Positions 49,119 to 58,399 of a stretch of DNA of 64,000 bases are shown here, piece by piece (the first letter of the stretch is position 1; every line of letters begins with the position of its first letter). Source of the stretch: JARRKU01 sp050288425 (lineage in GTDB: Bacteria > Desulfobacterota > Desulfobacteria > Desulfobacterales > Desulfosarcinaceae); the NCBI GenBank assembly GCA_050288425.1, contig JBNKDU010000173.1, forward strand, positions 1 through 64,000, given 5' to 3'. Made by a program: the position numbers and the translations under genes. The notes under the pieces were generated by a model. The model made no database searches. It was not told the DNA's origin and was given only the letters and a program-made list of their open reading frames with translations.

Positions 49119-49910
49119 ATGTACATACACAACATAAAGGCGAGGGACCTGCCGGACCTATGGTTTCAGGCGGTGCATGATATTCTCGATCACGGACGTC
49201 GATTCACCATCGACAGAGGTTCGTATGCCGGACAGACACGTTTGGAATATGATTATTTTACCGGCCATGTCCAATATCCGGGAACACAGCCTTATTTACC
49301 TGATATACCAGCAAGTTGCGGCATACCCAATCCGGTGGAGGAAGCCTACCTATACGGGGGCGAGGGCTATGAACGCTCCTATATCGAATATCTGATGACC
49401 GGGCACAAGGAACCGGGGGAGTCTTACACCTATGGGGAGCGTCTGACCCGGGCGCCATTGCGGGGCGACAAACTGGCCTGGTGGCAGGCCGGTAAGACGG
49501 AAATCATCGACAAGCGCGCGCATGGCCCCCGTGCCGTGTTTACCGAAGACGACCAGATATTCATCAATCAAATCGAGTGGATCATCGATACGTACAAGAA
49601 ATTCGGCCATCGCAACAACCAGATGGTGCTGCAGGTGGCCCATCCCAGCGATGTCACCCTCGTGGATCCGCCATGCCTCCGGTCCATCGACACCCGTATC
49701 CAGGACGATACGCTCCATTTTTTCGTCTATTTTCGATCCTGGGATTTGTGGGGTGGACTTCCCGCCAACCTGGCCGGCATCCAGAATCTCAAAGAGTATA
49801 TGGCCAATGAAATCGGGGTAAAGGACGGCGAAATGATTGTCGAAAGCAAGGGCCTGCATCTCTATGGCTATGCCGAAGACCTGGCGAAATTGAGATGCAT
49901 GCGGGAGTGA
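49119..49910 (+). CDS. Thymidylate synthase, methanogen-type
   Basis: A 263-residue protein with the features of the archaeal/methanogen-type thymidylate synthases: QVAHPSDVTLVDPPCLRSIDTRI with the catalytic-type Cys in PPCLR, then LHFFVYFRSWDLWGGLPANLAGIQNLKEYMANEIGV and ESKGLHLYGY. These correspond to the ThyA nucleotide- and folate-site segments. It should methylate dUMP to dTMP. It is neither the common bacterial ThyA sequence type nor ThyX, which may reflect the folate chemistry of the organism. The ribosome site AGGAGAAG precedes the ATG. asnS converges with it 18 bp away. Confidence 0.85.
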   Translation: MYIHNIKARDLPDLWFQAVHDILDHGRRFTIDRGSYAGQTRLEYDYFTGHVQYPGTQPYLPDIPASCGIPNPVEEAYLYGGEGYERSYIEYLMTGHKEPGESYTYGERLTRAPLRGDKLAWWQAGKTEIIDKRAHGPRAVFTEDDQIFINQIEWIIDTYKKFGHRNNQMVLQVAHPSDVTLVDPPCLRSIDTRIQDDTLHFFVYFRSWDLWGGLPANLAGIQNLKEYMANEIGVKDGEMIVESKGLHLYGYAEDLAKLRCMRE

Positions 49911-49928
49911 TCGACTTAGGGCTCGCTT

Positions 49929-51287
49929 TCAGAATTCGATATGTCTCGGCGTTCGCGGGAATGGAATCACATCGCGGATGTTGTGAATACCGGTGACCAG
50001 CATCAACAGACGCTCGAATCCCAGTCCGAAACCGGAGTGGGGCACGCTGCCGAATTCCCTGGAATCCAGATACCATTTGTATTCATCCAGGGAGAGGTGC
50101 TGCTCCTGCATGCGTTCGGCGAGAACTTCATAGCGTTCCTCGCGCTGGCTGCCGCCGATGATTTCTCCGATTCGCGGCACCAGCACATCCAGGGCGGCCA
50201 CCGTGCAACCGTCGTCGTTCAGACGCATGTAGAACGGTTTGATGGTCTTGGGAAAGTCGATCAACATGACCGGTTTCCTGAAATGGATTTCCGTGAGATA
50301 GCGTTCGTGCTCGGACTGCAGGTCCTGACCGAAGGAAACCGGAAATTCAAATGATTTTCCGCTCTTGTTGAGTATTTCGATGGCTTCCGCATAGGGCAGA
50401 CGCTGGAATTCGGACTGGACGATGTTTTCCAGGGTCGCCAGCAGGGACTTGTCAACGAAGCGGGCGAACAGGTTCAGATCGGCGGAACAATGCTCCATCG
50501 CATGGGATACAAGGGATTGGAGCATCTCCTGGGCCATCGTCATGCAGTCATCGAGGTCGCAGAAGGCCATTTCCGGCTCGATCATCCAGAATTCGGCGAC
50601 ATGGCGACTGGTATTGGAATTCTCCGCCCGAAAGGTGGGGCCGAAGGTGTAGACGTCGCCAAGGGACAGGGCCAGCATTTCCGCTTCGAGTTGGCCGGAT
50701 ACCGTCAGGTTGGCTTCCCGGCCGAAAAAATCGTTTTCGATATCGCTGCGGCCCGGCGGCAGGGTGGTCACGCGAAACATCTCGCCGGCCCCTTCGCAGT
50801 CCGAAGCGGTGAGAATGGGGGTCTGCACATGGCGAAAGCCGCGGTCATGGAAAAACCGGTGTACGGCATAAGACATTTCGGAACGGATGCGGAATGCGGC
50901 GCCGTATTTGTTGGTCCGTGGCCGCAGGTGGGCGATGGTGCGCAAATACTCGTCGCTGTGGCGCTTTTTCTGCAAGGGGAAGTGCTCGGGCGTCTGATGC
51001 AGAATGGCGACGTGGAGGGCCTTGATTTCCCAATTCTGGCCTTTGCCCTGGGATGGGATCAGGTCCCCTGAAACCTCGACGGCCGATCCGGTGGTGAGCT
51101 TGCCGACCTCGTCATAGTTGTCCAGGGTGTTGTCGGCGACGACTTGAATATTGGCCAGACAGGACCCATCGTTGATTTCAAGAAAAGAAAAGTCCTTGGA
51201 ATCCCGTTTGGTCCGAACCCATCCCTTGATCAGTACCTTTTCGACCGGTGAGGCCGATTCCAGAAGCCGTACGATCTTCGTTCTCAT
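49929..51287 (-). CDS. asnS: Asparaginyl-tRNA synthetase
   Basis: A 452-residue class IIb synthetase. An OB-fold anticodon domain comes first (VLIKGWVRTKRDSKDFSFLEINDGS). The class II motifs follow: motif 2 in YTFGPTFRAENSNTSRHVAEFWMIEPEMAF and motif 3 in GFGLGFERLLMLVTGIHNIRDVIPFPRTP. The GFGLGFER and SNTSRH residues fit AsnRS rather than AspRS. It charges tRNA-Asn directly. AAGGA lies about 10 nt before the chosen ATG. Confidence 0.96.
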   Translation of the reverse strand: MRTKIVRLLESASPVEKVLIKGWVRTKRDSKDFSFLEINDGSCLANIQVVADNTLDNYDEVGKLTTGSAVEVSGDLIPSQGKGQNWEIKALHVAILHQTPEHFPLQKKRHSDEYLRTIAHLRPRTNKYGAAFRIRSEMSYAVHRFFHDRGFRHVQTPILTASDCEGAGEMFRVTTLPPGRSDIENDFFGREANLTVSGQLEAEMLALSLGDVYTFGPTFRAENSNTSRHVAEFWMIEPEMAFCDLDDCMTMAQEMLQSLVSHAMEHCSADLNLFARFVDKSLLATLENIVQSEFQRLPYAEAIEILNKSGKSFEFPVSFGQDLQSEHERYLTEIHFRKPVMLIDFPKTIKPFYMRLNDDGCTVAALDVLVPRIGEIIGGSQREERYEVLAERMQEQHLSLDEYKWYLDSREFGSVPHSGFGLGFERLLMLVTGIHNIRDVIPFPRTPRHIEF

Positions 51288-51519
51288 CGCGGTCCATCCT
51301 TCTCTTCGGGGTAGATGTCCCAGGTTACAGGTTGAACCTACCGGCCTGCGGATCGAATGACAACGATTTTTTGGGTTCCCGGATTGCATGATTTACAGTT
51401 CCGCACGTACCGATGAACGGATTTGCTCTTGATATGATTGCCGAATTCTGACAGATGAATCGGTTTTGAACCGTCACGACCGCCCCGGTCCGTACGGGCG
51501 GATGGTGTGTGGAAAGCGA

Positions 51520-54036
51520 ATGACGATGCCCCTTTGCCAAATCGACCAATTGTTGCCCCACGTGCAGAAGCCGAGCCGGTATCTCGGTACGGAAATCAAC
51601 CATATCCGCAAGGATCATCGGCGGGTCCGGCTCAAATTCGCCCTGGCCTTTCCCGATCTTTACGACATCGGCACCTCCCATTTCGGAATGCAGATTCTCT
51701 ATCATCTGTTGAACCAGGACGCGGATGTCGCCGCCGAGCGGGTGTTCGCCCCGGCCCAGGACATGGAGACGCTGCTGCGGAGCAGGGACTGTCCCCTGAC
51801 GACCCTCGAATCCCAAACCCCCCTCGCCGATTTCGATATCGTCGGTTTCAGCCTGCTCTACGAATTGAACTACACCAACGTTCTCAACATGATCGATCTG
51901 GCCGGGTTGCCGTTGCGATGGTCCCGGCGACGGGAACGACATCCCCTGATCATCGCCGGGGGGCCTTGCGTGAGCAATCCCGAGCCCATGGCCGCGTTCT
52001 TCGATGCCATGGTCTTCGGCGACGGGGAAGACCTGGTGCCCGCGATGACCCGCATCTGGATGTCCTGGAAAACGGCAGGCGGCCGAGAGAAGGTTGAGCT
52101 GCTGGAGCGCTGGTCCCGATTGGAAGGAGTTTACGTACCGCGATTCTTCCAGGCCCGCATCGATCCGTCCGGATTGCAGCGGCTGGCGCCCCTTGTTCCG
52201 GGACAGACCGCGGTATCCCGGGCGATCATCGCGGATCTGGATCGGGCCTGCTTTCCGGACCGGCCGATCCTTCCCTTTGGCAAGCCCGTGCATGATCGGT
52301 TGAGAATGGAGATTGCGCGAGGCTGCACACGGGGGTGCCGGTTCTGCCAGGCCGGCATGATCTATCGACCGGTACGGGAGAGGTCGCCGCAAACCATTCA
52401 GCGATTGATCCGGGAGGCACTGGTTTCTACCGGATACGAGGATCTTTCGCTGCTCTCTTTGAGCACGGGCGACTATTCCTGCCTGCCCGGCCTCATGGAG
52501 CAATTGATGCGCCATTGCCAGGCCGAACACGTGGCAATTTCCCTGCCCTCCCTGCGGGCCGGATCCCTGACGCCGGAGTTGATGGCGTTGATCCGCTCGG
52601 TGCGCAAAACCGGATTTACCATCGCACCGGAGGCCGGCAGCCAGCGGCTGCGCGATGTCATCAACAAGAATATCACCTTCGCGGATGTGGCCGCCACCGT
52701 GGAGGATGCGTTTGCCTTGGGATGGACGGTCATCAAGCTCTATTTCATGATCGGGCTGCCCACCGAAACCGAGGACGACCTGGACGCCATCGTCGACATG
52801 GTGCGGGAGTTGCGTAATATCAAAGGTCCGCAGCGACGGCGGTCCCAGATCAACGTCAGCGTGACCACCTTCATTCCCAAGGCCCATACGCCGTTTCAGT
52901 GGTGCGCCCAACTCTCGCTGGAGGAGTCCAAGGCGAAGCTCGCCCATCTGAAATCACGGCTCGCCATGCCGGGGGTCCGACTGAAATGGCAATCGCCCGA
53001 GATGAGCCTGCTCGAAGGGGCGTTGGCCAGGGGCGATCGGAGACTGGCAGATGTGGTCGAGCAGGCCTGGTCCCGCGGTGCCCGCTTCGATGGCTGGAAC
53101 GATCAATTTCAATGGGAACATTGGCAGCAGGCCTTTACGGTCACCGGGATCGATCCGGATTCGGTCGTCTTGCGGCGGAGAGAATTGGAGGAGCCCCTGC
53201 CCTGGGATCACATGGATGCCGGAGTGGACCCGGAATTCCTGAAACGACAATGGCGCAAATCCCTGGAGAATGAAACCGTCGAAGACTGTCGTCTCGGGAG
53301 TTGTCAGGACTGCGGGGTCTGCGACTTAGAATCCCTGGCACCCGTGGTGTTCGAGCCGGCCGAAACGGAACCCTTGCCGCCGGCGCAAACCGGGAACGAA
53401 GAGAGAGATCATGTCTGGTTTGAGCTGACCTATTCCAAGAAAGGCCAGGCGCGCTTCTTCGGGCACCTGGAGTTGAGCAATATCATGGCCCGGGCGGTCA
53501 GGCGGGCCCGGATCCGCGTAAAGTACTCCCAGGGCTTCCATCCCATGCCGCGGATCTCGTTCGACGATCCGCCGCCGCTGGGAGTGGAAAGCCAGGCCGA
53601 AAAGATGCGGTTGCTGGCATCCCCGGGCCATACCTGCACAGAGATCATCGAGAGGCTCAATTCCCAACTGCCCGGAGGCTTGCAGGTGTCCCATTGCCGG
53701 ACGAAGCCTACCGGGAAACGGGTCGCCACGGACACAAGTTTCTGTTATCGTGTGTTTTTGGGACGACTGAAACCCTCTGCCGGAGACCTCCGCCAATTCC
53801 AGCAAAGCCGGCATTGGCCCTATCTGCGCAAGAAGCCCAAAGGACGCAGCCGAAAGGTCGACCTGCGCCAACTGGTTTCTCGGCTGGAACTGGAAGGGGA
53901 CGGCGTGCTGCTGATGGAGATTCAGTCCACCGGCGGGATTACCGTAAGGGCGGCAGAGGTGTTGGCGGCCGTCTTCGGGCTCTCCGATGAGCAACTGGCC
54001 GATCTGCGCATCCTTAAGCTGGACGTATGCCCGTGA
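51520..54036 (+). CDS. Radical SAM protein with cobalamin-binding-like N-terminus and DUF2344 C-terminus
   Basis: A protein of about 838 residues. The N-terminal 240 residues form a B12-binding-type domain (FALAFPDLYDIGTSHFGMQILYHLLN). The radical SAM core has RLRMEIARGCTRGCRFCQAG (CX3CX2C cluster). A DUF2344 domain follows from about 645 (LTYSKKGQARFFGHLELSNIMARAVRRARI). The family is conserved in anaerobes, usually next to RNase G, as here. Its substrate is unknown; a tRNA or ribosome-related modification has been proposed for similar proteins. I use the ATG at 51520 for GGAAAGCG upstream; a TTG at 51466 would be longer. Confidence 0.9.
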   Translation: MTMPLCQIDQLLPHVQKPSRYLGTEINHIRKDHRRVRLKFALAFPDLYDIGTSHFGMQILYHLLNQDADVAAERVFAPAQDMETLLRSRDCPLTTLESQTPLADFDIVGFSLLYELNYTNVLNMIDLAGLPLRWSRRRERHPLIIAGGPCVSNPEPMAAFFDAMVFGDGEDLVPAMTRIWMSWKTAGGREKVELLERWSRLEGVYVPRFFQARIDPSGLQRLAPLVPGQTAVSRAIIADLDRACFPDRPILPFGKPVHDRLRMEIARGCTRGCRFCQAGMIYRPVRERSPQTIQRLIREALVSTGYEDLSLLSLSTGDYSCLPGLMEQLMRHCQAEHVAISLPSLRAGSLTPELMALIRSVRKTGFTIAPEAGSQRLRDVINKNITFADVAATVEDAFALGWTVIKLYFMIGLPTETEDDLDAIVDMVRELRNIKGPQRRRSQINVSVTTFIPKAHTPFQWCAQLSLEESKAKLAHLKSRLAMPGVRLKWQSPEMSLLEGALARGDRRLADVVEQAWSRGARFDGWNDQFQWEHWQQAFTVTGIDPDSVVLRRRELEEPLPWDHMDAGVDPEFLKRQWRKSLENETVEDCRLGSCQDCGVCDLESLAPVVFEPAETEPLPPAQTGNEERDHVWFELTYSKKGQARFFGHLELSNIMARAVRRARIRVKYSQGFHPMPRISFDDPPPLGVESQAEKMRLLASPGHTCTEIIERLNSQLPGGLQVSHCRTKPTGKRVATDTSFCYRVFLGRLKPSAGDLRQFQQSRHWPYLRKKPKGRSRKVDLRQLVSRLELEGDGVLLMEIQSTGGITVRAAEVLAAVFGLSDEQLADLRILKLDVCP

Positions 54037-54143
54037 GGTACTGTTTCCTGCATCCGGCGCCTGAATTCGACCGCCACGGCAGGGTTGACAATCACCGGCC
54101 GAGCCGGTAGTCTTGTAAAAATTAATTGTATATTTGGTTGGTT

Positions 54144-55670
54144 ATGGCTACAAAAAAAATTATTTGCAATGACATGGCTCACGAAACACGGGTGGCCCTG
54201 GTGGAAGACGGTGACATCGCCGAAGTGTTTATCGAGCGCACCGGATCGTCCGATAACACCGGCAATGTCTACAAAGGGCGGGTGCAACGGGTACTTCCCG
54301 GCATGCAGGCCGCTTTCGTCGATATCGGGCTGGATCAAGCGGCCTTCCTCTATGTGGATGATATTCTGACGGACAATTACAAGTCCCTCGCGCCGCCCGC
54401 CACCGACCCGGAGGACGATGCCATCGACGAGGGCGAAGATACCGCCCACAAGAAGGCCGATGCCAACATCATCGACCTGATCACAGAAGGGCAGGATGTG
54501 ATGGTCCAGGTGGCCAAATCATCCATCGGTACCAAGGGAGCGCGCATCACTTCTTATATTTCCCTGCCCGGCCGGTTTCTGGTGCTCATGCCCTCCTCCA
54601 GTCACATCGGCATTTCGCGAAGGATTCTCGACGAAACCGAACGCCACCGCCTAAAGGAACTGGTATCCGAATTGCGGAGCGGTTCATTGGGTTATATCGT
54701 GCGCACCGCCGCCGAAGGCGCCATTGCCGAGGATATCCGCCGAGAGATCGAATTTCTGAGCAAGCTGTGGAACAGTATTCGCGACAAATATCAAAAAGCG
54801 CCCACGCCGTCTTTGATTCATCAGGAACTCGACATTCGATTGCGGGCCGTTCGGGACCTGCTGCTCCACGAAGCCGAGACCTTGATCATCGATTCCCGGG
54901 ACGGATACCAGGACATCCTTTCGTTTCTCGATACGTTCATGCCCAGCCTCAAAAGCTCGGTGGAACTCTACGAAGGCAACGAACCGGTGTTTGACGCCTA
55001 CAACCTGGAAGGCGATATCCTCAGGGCCCTTAAAAAGAAGGTATGGCTCAAATCGGGCGGCTATATTATCATCGAACATACCGAGGCCCTGGTGGCAATC
55101 GATGTGAACACGGGAAGGTACGTGGGCAAGCACAATCTGGAAGAGACCATCCTCAAGACCAACCTGGAAGCAGTCAAGGAGATCGCCTATCAGGTCCGAC
55201 TGCGGGATATCGGCGGCATTATCATCATCGATTTCATCGATATGGAAAAAAAGTCGAACCAGGAGAAGGTCTTCAATGCGCTTTGTGAAAGCTTTGCCAG
55301 GGACCGCAGCAAGTCCCACATCCTGCCCATGTCGGAAATGGGCCTGATTCAGATGACCCGCAAGCGCATCCGCAAACCGCTCACCCGGCTGATGTGCGAG
55401 CCGTGTTTCTATTGCGAGGGCGAAGGGCAGCTCATCTCCAGCCAGACGCTTTGTTACAACATCCACCGGGAGATCTTACGCCATTCCAGCGACATGATGG
55501 GCAAAGGCATTACTCTGCGCGTGAATCCCCAGGTGGCGGAACGGCTCCACGGCGCGGAGAGCCACTTGATTACCTCCCTGGAGAGCCGTCTCAACAAGCA
55601 GATCACCATCTACCCGGATAAACGGTTTCATCTGGAACAATTCGACCTGCTGGAAACGTTGAGTATCTAG
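54144..55670 (+). CDS. rng: Ribonuclease G/E-family endoribonuclease
   Basis: A 508-residue RNase G-type protein. An S1-like RNA-binding domain starts NVYKGRVQRVLPGMQAAFVDIGLDQAAFLYVDDI and contains an acidic insert at about 95-115. The catalytic region includes VAIDVNTGRYVGKHNLEETILKTNLEAVKEIAYQVRLRDIGGIIIIDFIDM, and the zinc-link is CEPCFYCEGEG. It lacks the long C-terminal degradosome tail of RNase E. It processes 5S/16S rRNA and degrades mRNA. It follows the radical SAM gene by 107 bp and precedes the rpmH promoter. Confidence 0.95.
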   Translation: MATKKIICNDMAHETRVALVEDGDIAEVFIERTGSSDNTGNVYKGRVQRVLPGMQAAFVDIGLDQAAFLYVDDILTDNYKSLAPPATDPEDDAIDEGEDTAHKKADANIIDLITEGQDVMVQVAKSSIGTKGARITSYISLPGRFLVLMPSSSHIGISRRILDETERHRLKELVSELRSGSLGYIVRTAAEGAIAEDIRREIEFLSKLWNSIRDKYQKAPTPSLIHQELDIRLRAVRDLLLHEAETLIIDSRDGYQDILSFLDTFMPSLKSSVELYEGNEPVFDAYNLEGDILRALKKKVWLKSGGYIIIEHTEALVAIDVNTGRYVGKHNLEETILKTNLEAVKEIAYQVRLRDIGGIIIIDFIDMEKKSNQEKVFNALCESFARDRSKSHILPMSEMGLIQMTRKRIRKPLTRLMCEPCFYCEGEGQLISSQTLCYNIHREILRHSSDMMGKGITLRVNPQVAERLHGAESHLITSLESRLNKQITIYPDKRFHLEQFDLLETLSI

Positions 55671-55681
55671 ACTTTTGAATA

Positions 55682-55710
55682 TTGACAATCCCTCTTCTTT
55701 GTGGTTATTT
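55682..55710 (+). promoter_or_regulatory. Promoter of the rpmH-rnpA-yidD-yidC block
   Basis: TTGACA at 55682-55687, a 17-nt spacer and TTATTT at 55705-55710, about 100 bp before rpmH. The -35 is perfect. Confidence 0.6.
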
Positions 55711-55810
55711 TCCCGGGTTCGGCATCCGTCAGGCGGCCAATATTAGGAATTATTCATGCATCCTTCGGCATCGGGCCCCAGAAGGAAATTTTGCATAAAG
55801 GAAAGAGAAA

Positions 55811-55945
55811 ATGAAAAGAACATTTCAACCGAGCAGAATCAAGAGAGCGAGGACCCACGGCTTCCGTTCGCGGATGGCCACCAAAGCCGGCCGCCGCATC
55901 ATCAACCGTCGTCGCGCCAAGGGACGCAAGCGGCTGGCCCTCTAA
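55811..55945 (+). CDS. rpmH: 50S ribosomal protein L34
   Basis: A 44-residue, highly basic protein beginning MKRTFQPSRIKRARTHGFR and ending KGRKRLAL, the standard L34 sequence and length. It has AGGAAAGAG upstream. It heads the conserved rpmH-rnpA-yidD-yidC-jag-mnmE order found near the origin in many bacteria. Confidence 0.98.
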   Translation: MKRTFQPSRIKRARTHGFRSRMATKAGRRIINRRRAKGRKRLAL

Positions 55946-55990
55946 CCGGTACGATTTTCGGGTCTAAGAGACCCACGCGATGACGACCAC

Positions 55991-56389
55991 ATGGTCGATT
56001 TTCATTCAGATAGGCGGAAGAAAGCGGATTCAAGCTCGAAAAGGACCTTTGCCAAAGGCGACAGACTTTTACAGCGATATGATTTCCAGAGATTGCGCAA
56101 GACCGGTCGACGGTTTCAAAACAGCTATTTTATCGCATACGGCTGTATCAATGAATTGAATCGCTGTCGCTTGGGCATAACGGTAACACGTAGAGTGGGC
56201 AAATCCATCACGCGGAACAGGATCAAGCGCCTGGCTCGGGAGTACTTCAGACAAAACCGGCAGATTTTCAGGGAAAAGTGGGATATCAGCATCATCGCCA
56301 AGCAGCAGGCCGCCGATGTACCCAATGAAAAACTAAGTATGTTTCTGGAAGATATTTTTGGCCGAATTGCATCCTTTAAATCGAATTAA
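55991..56389 (+). CDS. rnpA: Ribonuclease P protein component
   Basis: A 132-residue basic protein. The RNA-binding signature is TRRVGKSITRNRIKRLAREYFR, preceded by GRRFQNSYFIAYG. It pairs with RnpB RNA to mature tRNA 5' ends. It starts 45 bp after rpmH, and its 3' end overlaps yidD by 32 bp. The first 15 residues are an N-terminal extension beyond the usual start near FAKGDRLLQRYDF, with a weak ribosome site. Confidence 0.95.
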   Translation: MVDFHSDRRKKADSSSKRTFAKGDRLLQRYDFQRLRKTGRRFQNSYFIAYGCINELNRCRLGITVTRRVGKSITRNRIKRLAREYFRQNRQIFREKWDISIIAKQQAADVPNEKLSMFLEDIFGRIASFKSN

Positions 56390-56606
56390 TCGATGGTTCG
56401 TCGCCGTAGCCAGGGCAATCATCCGTTGCTACCAGCTACTCATCGCGCCAATATTGGGTCCGGCCTGTCGATTTACTCCCTCATGCTCACACTATGCCAT
56501 GGAAGCCCTGGAACGTCATGGTCCGGCCAAGGGGCTTTCGCTGGCGATTATGCGCCTGCTTCGGTGTCACCCCTGGAATGATGGTGGTTTCGATCCGGTT
56601 CCATAA
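56358..56606 (+). CDS. yidD: Membrane protein insertion efficiency factor YidD
   Basis: An 82-residue protein with the YidD signature LIAPILGPACRFTPSCSHYAMEALERHG and RLLRCHPWNDGGFDPVP. It has one amphipathic/membrane segment and three conserved cysteines. The start is a TTG that overlaps rnpA by 32 bp, the common arrangement. It assists YidC in inserting membrane proteins. Confidence 0.95.
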   Translation: MAELHPLNRINRWFVAVARAIIRCYQLLIAPILGPACRFTPSCSHYAMEALERHGPAKGLSLAIMRLLRCHPWNDGGFDPVP

Positions 56607-56736
56607 GGATGCCGCACGTTCCTGTGGTTGGTCCCTCCGTCAACATCCGCTGCCTCCAAGGACGCCTGTCCTGAAAAACACCACTGACTCGTCTCGCCAT
56701 TTTATCCTGGTGTACTGAATTTCCGAGGAGTTTCAT

Positions 56737-58380
56737 ATGGAACAAAAGCGCCTGATCATCGCCATTGGTATTTCCTTTGGCATATTTATCCTGTGGAGCC
56801 TGTTCTTCGCCCCGACGCCACCCAAACCTTCATCGGACAGGGCCGGGGATTCGGTGGAAATCGAAAGTGGAACCAATTTGCCGCCGGTGGCGTCACCGTC
56901 CATGCCCCAGCCCGCACCGCCGCCGGCGGCCCAGGAAACGGAGCAACCGGCCAGACAGATCGTCGTCCAGACCCCCTTATACCGCATGACCCTTTCCGAA
57001 AAAGGGGCTGCGGTCACCAGTATGGTATTGAAGGAATACCGGGAGGCGTTGTCCGAGGACTCTCCCTCGAAGGAATTAATTCCAGCGTCCCTTACCGACG
57101 GAACCGTGCTGACCCAGCTCAGTGGCTTGGGGGCCGGGACCGAATTGGCCGTGTTTACCGCAGATCGAGAAGGAGACCGCATCGATGTCGGCAGTGAAAA
57201 AGCCGATTTGAGGTTCCGATATCGAACCGAGACCGGAATCGTCATTGAGAAGACCTATACCTTCGATCCCGGCTCATACCTGGTGGACCTGAAGGTGACG
57301 GTTTACAACCAGGGGCAGTTCGATTACCAGGGCAAACTGGGCGTGGGACTGAATAACGCCGCCGGCGAGAAAGCCTCCCGGCTCGGATTCGAAGGACCCT
57401 GCGGCCTCGTGAATAACAGCCTCGAACAGGTCACCGTGAAGGACATCAAGAAGAAGAATCAGATCGCCGGTGAAATTCAATGGGTGGCCATCGAGGGTCG
57501 TTACTTCATGTCCAGTATTATATCCAGGGAACCGGTTAAAGGAACCATGGTTCTGGCGCACGACGGTAATACATTAAAAAATCAATTTGTTATAGAAACA
57601 AATTCCATTGCTCCGCAGCAGAGCCAGAGTTTCGACTACATCTTGTTCCTGGGCCCCAAAAGTTGGTCGCTGCTCAAAACCTATGGATTCAGCATCGATC
57701 GGGCCATCAACTTCGGATGGTTCGATATTCTTGCCAAACCATGTCTCTGGTTCATGAATTTCATTTACCGGGTCATTCCCAATTATGGCATTGCCATCAT
57801 CATCCTGACCCTCGTGACCCGAGCGATGTTCTGGCCTTTGGCCACCAAGAGCTACAAGTCCATGGGGCAAATGCGCAGGGTCCAGCCCTTGATGCAGGAA
57901 ATCAGGGAAAGGTACAAAGATGACAAGGCCCGCATGAACCAGGAGATGATGACCCTCTACCGCACCTACAAGATCAACCCCATGAGCGGCTGCCTGCCCA
58001 TGTTGATTCAATTGCCCGTTTTCTTCGCATTGTATCGGATGCTCTACTCGGCCATCGAATTGCGCCACGCCCCCTTTTTTGGATGGATCAACGACCTCTC
58101 CGCACCCGACCGACTGTTCCATTTCGATTTCAGCATTCCATTCATGGAACCTCCCTACGGCATTCCCGTGTTGACCATCGTCATGGGCGCAAGCATGTTG
58201 CTGCAGCAGAAGATGAGCCCGGCCCCCGGAGATCCGGCCCAGGCCAAGATGATGATGCTCATGCCCATCGTCTTCACCTTCATATTCATCAATTTCTCAT
58301 CCGGGCTGGTGCTCTATTGGTTCGTGAGCAATATCTTTTCCATCGCCCAACAGTATTACACGCAAAAACAGACACGTTAG
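56737..58380 (+). CDS. yidC: Membrane protein insertase YidC
   Basis: A 547-residue Gram-negative-type YidC: a first membrane segment (about 7-25), a Pro-rich linker, a large periplasmic domain (about 75-330), then the conserved insertase core with five membrane segments (from about 345). Core features are FWPLATKSYKSMGQMRRVQPLMQEIRERYKDDKARMNQEMM and MSGCLPMLIQLPVFFALYRML. The presence of the periplasmic domain marks a Gram-negative organism. GAGGAG lies before the ATG. Confidence 0.98.
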   Translation: MEQKRLIIAIGISFGIFILWSLFFAPTPPKPSSDRAGDSVEIESGTNLPPVASPSMPQPAPPPAAQETEQPARQIVVQTPLYRMTLSEKGAAVTSMVLKEYREALSEDSPSKELIPASLTDGTVLTQLSGLGAGTELAVFTADREGDRIDVGSEKADLRFRYRTETGIVIEKTYTFDPGSYLVDLKVTVYNQGQFDYQGKLGVGLNNAAGEKASRLGFEGPCGLVNNSLEQVTVKDIKKKNQIAGEIQWVAIEGRYFMSSIISREPVKGTMVLAHDGNTLKNQFVIETNSIAPQQSQSFDYILFLGPKSWSLLKTYGFSIDRAINFGWFDILAKPCLWFMNFIYRVIPNYGIAIIILTLVTRAMFWPLATKSYKSMGQMRRVQPLMQEIRERYKDDKARMNQEMMTLYRTYKINPMSGCLPMLIQLPVFFALYRMLYSAIELRHAPFFGWINDLSAPDRLFHFDFSIPFMEPPYGIPVLTIVMGASMLLQQKMSPAPGDPAQAKMMMLMPIVFTFIFINFSSGLVLYWFVSNIFSIAQQYYTQKQTR

Positions 58381-58399
58381 TCTGCGGAGGTCTTACAAC

